A DNA stretch of 20,582 nucleotides, from assembly GCA_027859055.1 (NCBI GenBank), contig JAQIBO010000458.1:1-20582 (forward strand), read 5' to 3'. Source of the DNA: Spirochaeta sp. (lineage in GTDB: Bacteria > Spirochaetota > Spirochaetia > DSM-27196 > Alkalispirochaetaceae). Positions 1 through 8,330 of the stretch are shown here, piece by piece. Positions within the stretch are counted from its first letter, which is position 1. Every line of letters begins with the position of its first letter. A model generated the notes under the pieces. The model was not told where the DNA came from. It saw only the letters and a list, made by a program, of their open reading frames with translations, and ran no database searches. A program made the translations under genes and the position numbers.

Positions 1-378
1 CCCGTTTCAAGCAGCCGTGCGGTGGAGCGGTTCGATAACCACGTCCCCGTCGCGACGGAAACTGAACGCGCGTTTCTTCACGCCAACAACGAACTGGTCG
101 ACCGGATTATCAACGCGCCCGAATGGCGGGACCTGTGCAGCGCGGTGACTGAGGCGACGCGCCACGGCGTCACGATCGGTGAACAGATCGGCGTAACCGC
201 CGCACTACCGTTCGTGGCAAGTCACACGGATGACGGGTGGGTTGCCAAAGCGAGCGGCGCGGGGAACGAACGAAGTGTGTTTCTCGTGAAGGCCGACCAT
301 CGTCGACCATTGCCTGAAGGGGTGCGTGAACTTGCGCTCACGACGAAAGGACTTCGATGCGACTATCTGAACCTCTGA
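1..378 (+). CDS. Probable phosphomevalonate kinase, C-terminal part (5' end outside window)
   Basis: The frame is open from base 1 to TGA at 376-378, so this is the 3' part of a longer gene; a GTG at 22 is probably internal. The visible residues end in a GHMP-kinase glycine motif (KASGAGNERS) preceded by a helix with GEQIGV. That arrangement resembles the C-terminus of bacterial phosphomevalonate kinases, which phosphorylate mevalonate-5-phosphate in the cytosol. The usual GAGGGD of the family reads GAGNER here, so the motif is not canonical. The next gene is mevalonate kinase, overlapping by 22 bp, and the two kinases are adjacent in known mevalonate clusters. Another GHMP kinase is possible; the N-terminal motifs cannot be seen. 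Confidence 0.6.
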   Translation, partial: PVSSSRAVERFDNHVPVATETERAFLHANNELVDRIINAPEWRDLCSAVTEATRHGVTIGEQIGVTAALPFVASHTDDGWVAKASGAGNERSVFLVKADHRRPLPEGVRELALTTKGLRCDYLNL

Positions 379-1370
379 CGATCCACGTACCCGGGAAACT
401 GCTTTTGTTTGGCGAGCACGCCGCGGTGTTTGGATACCCGGCGCTCGGAACCGCCCTTTCCCGGGGACTTGAAATGGTGTGCCGGCCCGCCCCGCGCCTG
501 TCCCTGGAAATTCCCGGCGCGGGAGTGACCGAAGCGGAGATGGCGCGCTTCGTGGGCCACGTCGAGACGGTAGCTTCCGCGATGAGCTCACACTTGGTGA
601 ACGCCGCCGCCGTCCCTGTAGAAACCGTCCCTGCAGAAACGGTCCCCGCGGAGGCACTCACCATGACGGCGACGCTTCCCCTGAGCAGCGGGTTTGGCTC
701 CAGTGCCGCGCTCTGTACCGGTGTTGCCCGGCGCATGCTGGCCTCCCGTGGTGCAGCGGAAGATCCAACGGCGGTATGGCACCTCGCCCATGAACTGGAG
801 CGCTTCTTTCACGGAACGCCAAGCGGGATCGACACCGGGCTCACGAGCCTCGGAGGCACCCGGTCATTTCACTTCGATCCGGCACACCCTGCGAAACTTC
901 CCGAGACGCAACGCGTCACCCTGCCGGATATGGTCCTCGTTATCGGGGCGGTACCGCGAGCCACAACAACACGTGACCTTGTGGCAGGGGTCCGGGAACG
1001 TCGCGACACCGCTCCGGCCGCATACGACGGTATTCTCCGCCGCCTCGGCGAGCTCAGCACGGCGGCAGCCGACGCCGTTGGAACGGACCTCAGCGGGTTT
1101 GCCACGCTCGCGACGGAGGCACATCGATTGCTCACGGAACTGGGTGTGTCTACAGAGCTGCTGGACAAACTACTGATGGCGGGGCGCGACGCCGGTGCCA
1201 TTGGCGGGAAACTGAGTGGGGCCGGCGGCGGCGGCGCGTTCTACTGCATCTGCCCCGACATCGACGTCGCCGAAACGGTTCGCCGGGCAATAAAAAAGTC
1301 CCTCCCGGAGGGAGGGACCACGTTCATTCACTCAGAGTTACAACTTAGAGCCCCAGATCAAACTGGTTGA
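357..1370 (+). CDS. mvk: Mevalonate kinase (GHMP kinase family)
   Basis: This enzyme phosphorylates mevalonate with ATP, the first kinase step of the mevalonate route to isopentenyl diphosphate. All three GHMP motifs are present: PGK and GEH at residues 12-21, the ATP loop LPLSSGFGSSAA near 107-118, and GGKLSGAGGGG near 283-293. HGTPSGIDTG starts near 152 and supplies the expected catalytic aspartate, D159. The length of 337 aa is normal. The ATG at 357 follows an AAAGG at 345-349 and lies inside the upstream kinase gene, which suggests coupled translation. Residues 86-100 are a threefold pentapeptide repeat (V-P-x-E-T type). The last 26 bp overlap the convergent aldolase gene, and the aldolase terminator lies within this coding sequence. 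Confidence 0.95.
   Translation: MRLSEPLTIHVPGKLLLFGEHAAVFGYPALGTALSRGLEMVCRPAPRLSLEIPGAGVTEAEMARFVGHVETVASAMSSHLVNAAAVPVETVPAETVPAEALTMTATLPLSSGFGSSAALCTGVARRMLASRGAAEDPTAVWHLAHELERFFHGTPSGIDTGLTSLGGTRSFHFDPAHPAKLPETQRVTLPDMVLVIGAVPRATTTRDLVAGVRERRDTAPAAYDGILRRLGELSTAAADAVGTDLSGFATLATEAHRLLTELGVSTELLDKLLMAGRDAGAIGGKLSGAGGGGAFYCICPDIDVAETVRRAIKKSLPEGGTTFIHSELQLRAPDQTG
612..656 (+). repeat. Three tandem 15-bp units inside mevalonate kinase
   Basis: Units of 15 bp at 612-626, 627-641 and 642-656 begin GTCCCTGTAG, GTCCCTGCAG and GTCCCCGCGG. They encode VPVET, VPAET and VPAEA. The third copy is the most diverged. The units are in frame, so gain or loss of a copy would only lengthen or shorten a Val-Pro-Glu-rich linker ahead of the ATP-binding motif. 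Confidence 0.85.
1292..1318 (-). terminator. Intrinsic terminator of the aldolase gene, inside mevalonate kinase
   Basis: GTCCCTCCC (1298-1306), loop GGA, and GGGAGGGAC (1310-1318) form a perfect 9-bp stem. On the + strand it is preceded by six A (1292-1297), which read as a U6 tract on the minus strand. It therefore terminates minus-strand transcription, about 27 bp past the aldolase stop codon. The same bases encode mevalonate kinase residues around K-K-S-L-P-E-G-G. Confidence 0.9.
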
Positions 1371-2427
1371 ACGACCGCAGATCTTTGAACGCCTGCACGA
1401 GGCGGGCGGTCGAGCCCTTTTCGCCTTCCACAAGCCACTGCCGAGGGTCGATCTTTTTCTTGTTGGGAATATCGTCACCTTCCGGATTTCCGATCTGTGC
1501 CATCAGGTAATCGTGGTTTTTGTCCATGTACTCACGCACCGGTTTGGTGAACGCCCACTGCGTATCCGTGTCGATGTTCATCTTGACAACACCGTATTCA
1601 AGCGCCTCGTGAATCTTCTCCAAATCCGAGCCGGAGCCACCGTGAAACACGAGGTCCAACGGTTTGTCCGCGGAAAGGCCGCGCTCTTTGCGAACCATCT
1701 CCTGTGAATGCTTGAGAATTTCCGGTCGCAGCTTGACGTTCCCCGGTTTGTATACCCCGTGGGTGTTTCCGAACGCCGCCGCAACGGTGAAATTGCCCAG
1801 CGGCTTCAGCGCGTCGTACGCCGTGAGGACGTCTTCGGGCTGGGTATACAGCTTGGCGTTATCCACCGCCGTGTTGTCCACGCCGTCTTCTTCCCCACCG
1901 GTGACGCCAAGTTCGATTTCCAGGGTCATATCGATCTTCGCCATCCGCTCGAGGAACTCGGCGCTGGTCTTGATGTTATCTTCCAACTCTTCCTCGGACA
2001 GGTCCAGCATGTGCGAGCTGTAAAGGGGCACACCGTGCTGTTTGTAATATTTCTCTCCCTCGGAGATCAGTCCGTCGATCCAGGGAAGAAGCTTCCGCGC
2101 GCAGTGGTCGGTATGCAGAATCACCGGCACCTCGTAGAGTTCAGCCATCTTCCAGACGTGCATCGCGCCGGCAGCGGAACCGGCGATCGCCGCGCGCTGG
2201 TTGGTGTTGTCGAGGTATTTTCCGGCGTTAAAGACGCCGCCACCGTTGGAAAACTGGATCATGATCGGGCTGGACGCTTCTCGCGCAGCTTGGAGCGCCG
2301 CATTGATACTGTTCGAGCCGATAACGTTGACCGCCGGAAGCGCACAACGCTCTTCTTTCAGGTATTCAAACATTTCCTGTAATGCCGTTCCGGTCACGAC
2401 GCCGGGTTTCATTTTCATCTTTGCCAT
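1345..2427 (-). CDS. fba: Fructose-bisphosphate aldolase, class II (FbaA type)
   Basis: This zinc-dependent aldolase cleaves fructose-1,6-bisphosphate to dihydroxyacetone phosphate and glyceraldehyde-3-phosphate in glycolysis and gluconeogenesis. HTDHC at residues 105-109 carries a metal ligand (H108) and the catalytic aspartate (D107). LEIELGVTGGEEDG, FGNTHGVYKPG and FHGGSGS are the remaining class II metal and phosphate motifs. HTDHCARKLLPW matches the class IIA (E. coli FbaA-like) branch, and 360 aa is the usual length. The frame stays open upstream, but the ATG at 2427 is chosen because AAGGAGAG lies about 7 bases before it and the family N-terminus begins there. It has its own promoter and terminator, so it is a single-gene unit. 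Confidence 0.95.
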   Translation of the reverse strand: MAKMKMKPGVVTGTALQEMFEYLKEERCALPAVNVIGSNSINAALQAAREASSPIMIQFSNGGGVFNAGKYLDNTNQRAAIAGSAAGAMHVWKMAELYEVPVILHTDHCARKLLPWIDGLISEGEKYYKQHGVPLYSSHMLDLSEEELEDNIKTSAEFLERMAKIDMTLEIELGVTGGEEDGVDNTAVDNAKLYTQPEDVLTAYDALKPLGNFTVAAAFGNTHGVYKPGNVKLRPEILKHSQEMVRKERGLSADKPLDLVFHGGSGSDLEKIHEALEYGVVKMNIDTDTQWAFTKPVREYMDKNHDYLMAQIGNPEGDDIPNKKKIDPRQWLVEGEKGSTARLVQAFKDLRSFNQFDLGL

Positions 2428-2457
2428 TTTTTTCTCTCCTTCAAGGGAATTGCATGC

Positions 2458-2486
2458 ATTGTAGACGATCGCCGGTCGCCATTCAA
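2458..2486 (-). promoter_or_regulatory. Sigma-70-type promoter of the aldolase gene
   Basis: On the minus strand TTGAAT (2481-2486) and TACAAT (2458-2463) are separated by exactly 17 bp. Each hexamer differs from consensus by one or two bases. Predicted transcription starts near 2451, giving a leader of about 24 nt that contains the AAGGAGAG ribosome site. The -35 box overlaps the stop codon of the upstream dehydrogenase gene. Confidence 0.8.
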
Positions 2487-3310
2487 GGTAACCGTGCCGG
2501 CGGCGGTGCAGAGCGCCGGCGTTGCACGGCACCGATCAGACGCCGACTCCACCGGCGTGGCAGGCGTGGCCCTATCACCGCCCACAGCGTCGCCGCCGCT
2601 CCCACCGGCGCCACGACCCGACCGCGGCGAATCGACCGCATCACCGTTCCGGCAACGCGGTCCGCGGTGGGCAACCGGCCCAGCCGCCCGCCCTCAATAC
2701 CGGCGGCCTCGTGAAACTCGCTGGCGAACGGACCGGGGCAGCAGGTGACAACGTGCACGTCGTCACCGCGCACCTCCTCGGAGAGGGACTCCCCCAACGC
2801 CAGCATCCACGCCTTGGCGGCGTAATACGAGGCCATCAGCGGTCCCGGGGTGAACGCCGCGACGGAGGCGATATTACAGATGGTGCCGCCGCCCCGCGCC
2901 TGCAGGTGCGGCACCGCCCAGCGGATGATCGCCGCCGGCGCATCGATATTCAGCCGAATCGCCCGGTGCATCGCCGTGGCGTTTTCCTCTGCAAACGGTC
3001 CAAATGCCCCGGACCCGGCGGCGTTCACTACCAGGGCGATCTCGCCGGGATCTATCGTCGCCGCGGCCAGGGCAGTGGTGATTACCTCGATTATCGTATC
3101 CGTATCGGTCAGGTCGATCGGCACCGCCACGACCCGCGGCGTAAGCGCGTCACCGGCGTGGAGGTCTGCGGCAATCTCCTCGAGCCGTTCCGCCCGCCGC
3201 GCCAGAAGCAGAAGATCGTACCCGTCCCGGGCAAGGCGATACGCCAGCGCCCGGCCGAGACCCGCAGACGCGCCGGTAACAAGCGCCCACCGGCGGCGGT
3301 CAGCGCACAT
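2483..3310 (-). CDS. Short-chain dehydrogenase/reductase (SDR), substrate unknown
   Basis: This is a classical NAD(P)-dependent SDR of 275 aa. The Rossmann cofactor loop TGASAGLG is at residues 12-19 and NAAG at 96-99. The catalytic set is N121, S149, Y162 and K166 (YYAAK). Arginines just after the cofactor loop strand (LLARRAERL, 36-43) suggest an NADP preference. The start overlaps the end of the histidine kinase by 11 bp, so it is the last gene of the run and probably translated by coupling; the upstream G-rich stretch is a poor ribosome site. Sequence alone does not give the substrate. The N-terminal three or four residues are uncertain. Confidence 0.9.
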   Translation of the reverse strand: MCADRRRWALVTGASAGLGRALAYRLARDGYDLLLLARRAERLEEIAADLHAGDALTPRVVAVPIDLTDTDTIIEVITTALAAATIDPGEIALVVNAAGSGAFGPFAEENATAMHRAIRLNIDAPAAIIRWAVPHLQARGGGTICNIASVAAFTPGPLMASYYAAKAWMLALGESLSEEVRGDDVHVVTCCPGPFASEFHEAAGIEGGRLGRLPTADRVAGTVMRSIRRGRVVAPVGAAATLWAVIGPRLPRRWSRRLIGAVQRRRSAPPPARLP

Positions 3311-4670
3311 CGTTCACCCGCCCCCGGGGCAGCAGCAGGGTGACGCTCGTACCCGCGCCGCCGCCGCTGTCCACGACGATCGTTCCACCGTGAGCACGGG
3401 CGATCAGCATCGCCGTATAAGTGCCGAGCCCCGTTCCGGCGCTTTTCCCGAAGGTCACGTACGGATCAAAGAGCTGCGCACGAATCTCGACGGGAATGTC
3501 CGCTTGGTTGCGAACCTCAATCGCGACGACCGGGTCCACCGGCGAGAACGCGATCGGTCCCGGTGCGACAATCCGCCGCGGGGCGGCGGTAGCGGCATGG
3601 TCGCCACCCGCAGGCGCCGGGTACTCGGCCTGCATCCCCTCCGGGTACTCACGAACCTCTATCGTCACCGTTTCCGCCGTCCCGAGCTCGCCGGCTTCAA
3701 CGGCGTTCCGCACAATATTGGTCAGCGCATCCTGCAAGAAATCGACCTCACCCCACACCTCGACGTCGTACCGTTCTGTCAGGTTCGCTTCATGGGAGAC
3801 GCTGCGAAGTTCGGTCCGATATGCGGTGAGGAGTTCCTGGATGTCATGCTCAACGTCCCGAACCAGTTGCACCACGTTCAGCCGGGCACGTTCGATCTGA
3901 TAACTGCCCTGCTCCATCTGCGTATACGCCATGGAACTGTCGATTCTGCTGCGGGCGCGGCCGGCGGCGTCGTACATCAGGCGGATGAACTCGTTTGGAC
4001 CCTCTCCGAGATCATCGTCCAGAAGAAACTCCGCCGCGGTCCGGATTCCATCGATCGGATTCCGAAGGTCGTGTTGCAGCATCCGTTCCACGTTGTCACG
4101 AATGTGCTCCAGGCGGCGTCGCTCCTCAACCTCTCGGGAGAGATCCTCGCGCACCCGCACCACGTCGGTGATATCCACCAGAAATGTGATCTTTTTCGGT
4201 TGTCCATCAACGTCGATCACGTACGCGGCGTTGGCGAGAATCGGTATGTGATTGCCATCTTTGGAAACGATCGTCCACTCACCGGTAAGCTCGTACCGTT
4301 GCCCCATGAACTCGTCGTGAAGCTGGCTGAGCTCCTCTTGCGCGTCCGGAGGGACCACGAGGGTAAAGTGGCGCCCGACGAGTTCCTCGCGGCTGTACCC
4401 GGTAAGCTCCCGATACCGCGAATTGGTATACTCATAGATGCCGTGGGCGTTGGTGATACAGATCGCCACCGGCGTGGAATCGATAATCAGCCGGTCCCGC
4501 GCCTGCTCAGCGGCGCGGTGTTGCCTGCGGTCGCGGTCGAGTTCGTTGAGGACGCGTGCCAGTTCCCGGACCGACGCATCCTGATCATCCGTCTCGGCGA
4601 TCGGCGCAAACTCTCCCGCCATAATATCCTGAAGGTGACGGGTAATTCCGGTAATTGAAAAATCGTCCAT
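3300..4670 (-). CDS. Soluble PAS-domain sensor histidine kinase
   Basis: Domains in order are an N-terminal helix (about 30-60), a PAS domain (about 58-168), a coiled linker with a dimerisation and phosphotransfer helix carrying HDLRNP (phospho-acceptor H200), and an ATPase domain. The ATPase domain shows an N box (LTNIVRNAVEAG, 316-327), an F-like segment LFDPYVTFGKS and the G2 loop GTGLGTY (412-418). The G1 box is RNQADIP (387-393), lacking the usual D-x-G-x-G. About 40 Pro/Ala-rich residues are inserted between N and G1 boxes (341-380). No membrane segment is present, so it should sense a cytosolic signal. No response regulator is adjacent. The ATG at 4670 is preferred; an in-frame GTG precedes it at 4673. 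The preceding peptidase gene is 40 bp away. Confidence 0.9.
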   Translation of the reverse strand: MDDFSITGITRHLQDIMAGEFAPIAETDDQDASVRELARVLNELDRDRRQHRAAEQARDRLIIDSTPVAICITNAHGIYEYTNSRYRELTGYSREELVGRHFTLVVPPDAQEELSQLHDEFMGQRYELTGEWTIVSKDGNHIPILANAAYVIDVDGQPKKITFLVDITDVVRVREDLSREVEERRRLEHIRDNVERMLQHDLRNPIDGIRTAAEFLLDDDLGEGPNEFIRLMYDAAGRARSRIDSSMAYTQMEQGSYQIERARLNVVQLVRDVEHDIQELLTAYRTELRSVSHEANLTERYDVEVWGEVDFLQDALTNIVRNAVEAGELGTAETVTIEVREYPEGMQAEYPAPAGGDHAATAAPRRIVAPGPIAFSPVDPVVAIEVRNQADIPVEIRAQLFDPYVTFGKSAGTGLGTYTAMLIARAHGGTIVVDSGGGAGTSVTLLLPRGRVNDVR

Positions 4671-4710
4671 CACGGCCCATCCAACGCGCGTTGCCGGCGA
4701 TATCGCCGGG

Positions 4711-7701
4711 CTATATTCCCAATTCGTACACGCTTACCGCCGCGGTTGAACTCGCGGTGCGTAATTCGTCCAGACCGGCGCGCCCGCCGAGGACCGCAAC
4801 GTGACCGTCGGCGATGGTGTCCACCAGCGTGCGGGCAACCTGCCGGATATCCTCGGGGCGTACCGCGCGGAGCCGGTCGCGCATCGCCTGACGCATCTGA
4901 TCATTAATATCGTACAGGCGACGTCGAAAGTCGACAAACCCCGCGTCGCGCGGCGTCAGCGGTCGCAGTTCCCGTCCCAGCATGCTGACCTTCGCCAGTT
5001 CAACCGCACTTTCCGGGAGCTGATCCCGAACAAGTTCCTCAAGCGCTTCCCGGTACGCCTCGAGGGTGCGCGCCGAATGGGGGTCACGATAGCTGGCAAA
5101 GCTGAACAGGCCTTCGGTGGTACGGCTGGCGGCAAACGCCCCGTAGGCGCCACCTTTCATGCGAATCTTTTCCCACAAGAGACCGGTTCGCAGGATATGC
5201 GCCAGAAGATCCTGCGCGGCATCGAGGTCGTCCCCGTAGCGAAGACCACGAAACGTCTGCGCCACATAGGAGACGGTCGACGAGCCGAGGAGAAATTCCG
5301 TCTGCGGGCGATCGCTCGCCGCCGCAGGGATGATCCCCGAGCGGTCATCCTCGGCGGTACTCGCGGTGCCGACCTCCGCCGCACGCGCATCCGTTGCCAC
5401 CCGCCGCCGGGCGAGCAGCTCATGCAGCTGCGGCAACCACTGTGTTACCCCGGAGATCGCGGCGTCCGCGCCGGTGACGTTCACACTCAGGCGCCGGGGA
5501 TCCAACAGGTCGGTACAGAGATCGCGCAGTTCCGCAGCGAGCGTCTCGGCGCCGCCATCTTCACCGTTCAGTTCGGCGGAAAATTGTTCCAGATGACGCA
5601 CCTGGGTCACCCCGTTCATATTTTCCTCAAGCTGGATGAGCCCGTGCGCCGCGGCGCCGGAACGGAGCCCTGCAAAATAGTGCCCGTTCGGAATAAGCGC
5701 GCTGAGCATCTCTTCGTGGAGTTCATCCACGATCTGGCGCAACCGGCCGGTGTCGGCAAAGTCGAGCTCCCGCAGGAGACGCCCCAGCAGCTCCAGCGCC
5801 TCGTCGGCACTCCGTTCAAGGCTGCGCATTCGCACCATCATAATCCGACGAACCCGGGAGAGATCGGCGTAGCGCGTCTGTTGCGTGATATACGCGGAAA
5901 TTCCACCGGTCTTGAGATTGATTTCATGGTTGAGCGCGTCAAACGAGAGGCCCGGCAGCCCGACCTCCGTAAAGGCGGCGCCAAACAGATTCAGAAGAGC
6001 TTCCTGTCGCGGCGTCAGTTCACCGAAGTCGAACGCGAGATCCACGTACACGATTCCGTTGGTGAACTCGTGGTGCCGGTAAACGGGAGTTTCCGCCGTG
6101 GCACCGTCGATCTCACAGGAAATCGTGCGCACCTCCCGGGGAATGTCCTCAAGCCGCAAAAAGGGAATCCGGGCGAGTGCTTCGGGATCGTCGGGGGTTT
6201 CCTGCAGTTCAGTCAGTGCCGCACTCGCGCTCTCAAGTTCCGCGCGTTCGGCGTCACTCATCTGCGTGACCCGCTCGTTCAGCTCTGCCTCCACCGCCGC
6301 CGCTTCCCGCTCGGACTGCTCCAGATCGGGACGGACCACAACGGTCGTTCGGTGGACGTTTTCAAGCAACAGCTCCGCGATCATGCCTTCAAAAAAGCGC
6401 GGTGTCGTTTCCACTCGCTGACGAAGGTCGGCGATGTCGCTGCCAAAATTCAGCGCTGCGTCGGGGCCCGCCCCGTACATCCAGGTACGCAGCACCCGGC
6501 GAAGCACGCGCATACCGTTCGGTCCGCCTTTCAGTTCGCGGTTACGGAACTCCACCCGTCGCAGGGCGCCCTCAACCAGCTCCTCGGGAATACCGTCCCG
6601 GGCCAACCCGCTGAGTGTGTCAAAGATCACCGTCTCGATCGCCGCGGCCGAATCGGGATCGGTCCCGCGCAGGCCGGCGGAAAACACCGCCTCCCGGAGG
6701 TCGGTCTCCAGACCAAGCAATGGCGACAGGTCCTGGCCAAGCCCGGAGTCAATCAGCGCTTTGGTCAGGGGAGAGCCGCTGTGCCCGAAGAGGATCTCGG
6801 TCAAGACCGATGTGGCCAGTAACCGTCGTGTTTCGGTCACCGGAAAGAGCAGCCAGTTCACCGTCACCGAGGAGCGTCGCGTGGTGTCTTCCACGCCGTC
6901 GAGGGGATAGGTCGTTTCCGCCGTGCGCGACGCGTTCCACCGCGGTTGTTCCGGAATCGGACCGGGAGCGGCCTGATCGGTAAACTGCGAGAGAAACTGT
7001 TCGTCGAGAAAGCCGAGGTACTCCTCAGTCGGGATGTCTCCGTACAGCACGATGCGCGCGTTTGACGGGTGGTAGTACCGGGCGTGAAACGCAACGAACT
7101 GTTCGTAGGTCAGCTCGGGAATAACTGCGGGATTGCCGCCGGAGTCGTGGCGGTAGATCGTGTCGGGAAACAGCGATTGCAGGCACGCTTCACCCGCCAC
7201 CGAGTCGTGGCTGGAGTAGTTGCCCTTCATCTCGTTGTACACGACGCCGGTTCGTTCCAGCGTACCGTCCTCGCGGAACTGCAGTCGATGTCCCTCCTGG
7301 CGAAACAATTCCGGCTTGAGCAGCGGGAAAAAGACCGCGTCGCCGTAGACTTTCATCATGTTGAACAGGTCCCGTGCCACCGGACTTGCCGCAGGGTAGA
7401 CGGTCTTGTCCGGGTAGGTCATCGCGTTGAGAAAGGTGTTGACCGAACCTTTGAGAAGCTGAAGGAACGGGTCCTTCACCGGGAATTCGCGGGAGCCGCT
7501 CAGTACGGTGTGCTCGAGGATGTGAGCTACCCCGGTTGAGTCCTCCGGAAGGGTGGCAAAGGCGAAGGCGAACATGTTTTCCGGGTCGTCGTTGCGGACA
7601 TGAAAGACTTCGGCGCCACTTTTATTGTGGCGAAAGAGCACTCCGTCGCCGTGGTAGTCCGGGAGCTCCCATTGGTTGAGAAACGTATAGGCGTCGTGCA
7701 T
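4711..7701 (-). CDS. M16C family zinc metallopeptidase (presequence-protease-like)
   Basis: This 996-aa protein has the size and arrangement of the PreP/Cym1 clan, which degrades unstructured peptides inside a closed chamber. The inverted zinc motif HILEH gives H60, E63 and H64. The third ligand is E157 in NEMKG, followed by the conserved G-N-Y. The catalytic N-terminal half is followed by a long charged hinge (about 470-520, many E, R and A) and a second, non-catalytic half, as in this family. No signal peptide is visible, so it is probably cytosolic. The start at 7701 lies 18 bases after the EF-P stop; its ribosome site is weak, consistent with coupling to EF-P. Bacterial homologues are mostly annotated only as insulinase family. 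Confidence 0.93.
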   Translation of the reverse strand: MHDAYTFLNQWELPDYHGDGVLFRHNKSGAEVFHVRNDDPENMFAFAFATLPEDSTGVAHILEHTVLSGSREFPVKDPFLQLLKGSVNTFLNAMTYPDKTVYPAASPVARDLFNMMKVYGDAVFFPLLKPELFRQEGHRLQFREDGTLERTGVVYNEMKGNYSSHDSVAGEACLQSLFPDTIYRHDSGGNPAVIPELTYEQFVAFHARYYHPSNARIVLYGDIPTEEYLGFLDEQFLSQFTDQAAPGPIPEQPRWNASRTAETTYPLDGVEDTTRRSSVTVNWLLFPVTETRRLLATSVLTEILFGHSGSPLTKALIDSGLGQDLSPLLGLETDLREAVFSAGLRGTDPDSAAAIETVIFDTLSGLARDGIPEELVEGALRRVEFRNRELKGGPNGMRVLRRVLRTWMYGAGPDAALNFGSDIADLRQRVETTPRFFEGMIAELLLENVHRTTVVVRPDLEQSEREAAAVEAELNERVTQMSDAERAELESASAALTELQETPDDPEALARIPFLRLEDIPREVRTISCEIDGATAETPVYRHHEFTNGIVYVDLAFDFGELTPRQEALLNLFGAAFTEVGLPGLSFDALNHEINLKTGGISAYITQQTRYADLSRVRRIMMVRMRSLERSADEALELLGRLLRELDFADTGRLRQIVDELHEEMLSALIPNGHYFAGLRSGAAAHGLIQLEENMNGVTQVRHLEQFSAELNGEDGGAETLAAELRDLCTDLLDPRRLSVNVTGADAAISGVTQWLPQLHELLARRRVATDARAAEVGTASTAEDDRSGIIPAAASDRPQTEFLLGSSTVSYVAQTFRGLRYGDDLDAAQDLLAHILRTGLLWEKIRMKGGAYGAFAASRTTEGLFSFASYRDPHSARTLEAYREALEELVRDQLPESAVELAKVSMLGRELRPLTPRDAGFVDFRRRLYDINDQMRQAMRDRLRAVRPEDIRQVARTLVDTIADGHVAVLGGRAGLDELRTASSTAAVSVYELGI

Positions 7702-7719
7702 ATGCGTGGACAGCCGCCG

Positions 7720-8283
7720 TTACTCGTTGACCCGTTCGACGTATTCGCCGGACTCGGTGTTGACGCGGATCTTGTCACCGGTCTTTATGAAGATCGGCAC
7801 CTGGACGGAGAGCCCCGTTTCCACCACGATCGTCTTGGTGGCGCCGGTGACCGTGTCGCCTTTCACCGCATCCGGCGCATCGGTCACGGAAAACACCATC
7901 TTCATCGGAATGACCACGTCGATCGGTTCCGCCTCCCACATGATAATGCGGTACTGATCGCCCTCTTTCAGATATGGGCCCTTCTCGCCGAGAATCTGGG
8001 CCGAGATCTCAAACTGTTCGTACGTTTCGATATCCATGAAGTGATAGCTTTCACCGTCGGCGTAGAGGTACTGGCCGTCGCGATCGTACACGTTGGCCTC
8101 TTCCACGTTGTCACTCGTTTTGATCGTCTCCTTGAGAACCGATCCGTTCTTGGCGTTCTTCAGTTTACAGCGGGTAAACGCCGCGCCTTTGCCGGGATTT
8201 ACGAACTCCCGCTCAGCCACAAGATACGGGTCACCCTTGAAGAGGATATACATCCCCTTTTCGATTCCACCACCTTTTATCAT
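7720..8283 (-). CDS. efp: Translation elongation factor P
   Basis: EF-P relieves ribosome stalling at polyproline by binding between the P and E sites. The 187 aa correspond to the three-barrel protein. The exposed loop NPGKG holds K32, equivalent to E. coli Lys34, the residue that carries the beta-lysyl modification. The C-terminal signature region (about 140-185, GDTVTGATK onward) is intact. GGAAGGA lies about 7 bases ahead of the ATG. The ligase EpmA is encoded immediately upstream in the same direction (47-bp gap), which fits modification at K32. Confidence 0.97.
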   Translation of the reverse strand: MIKGGGIEKGMYILFKGDPYLVAEREFVNPGKGAAFTRCKLKNAKNGSVLKETIKTSDNVEEANVYDRDGQYLYADGESYHFMDIETYEQFEISAQILGEKGPYLKEGDQYRIIMWEAEPIDVVIPMKMVFSVTDAPDAVKGDTVTGATKTIVVETGLSVQVPIFIKTGDKIRVNTESGEYVERVNE

Positions 8284-8330
8284 CTATGTATCCTTCCTTC
8301 GTCTGATTATTTCCGTGTGTTGTTTCAATT

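Noticed and set aside
1345..2532. Upstream-extended start for the aldolase (35 extra residues)
   Set aside because: The extension covers the promoter and ribosome site and is not part of the family; ATG 2427 has an ideal AAGGAGAG.
2850..4658. Long + strand open frame (602 codons) opposite the dehydrogenase and histidine kinase genes
   Set aside because: Its product is Arg/His/Pro-rich without domains. The minus-strand frames have clear SDR and kinase motifs. High GC content keeps antisense frames open.
4801..6822. Long + strand open frame (673 codons) opposite the M16C peptidase gene
   Set aside because: Low-complexity basic translation and no motif; the peptidase zinc motif and full length on the minus strand are decisive.
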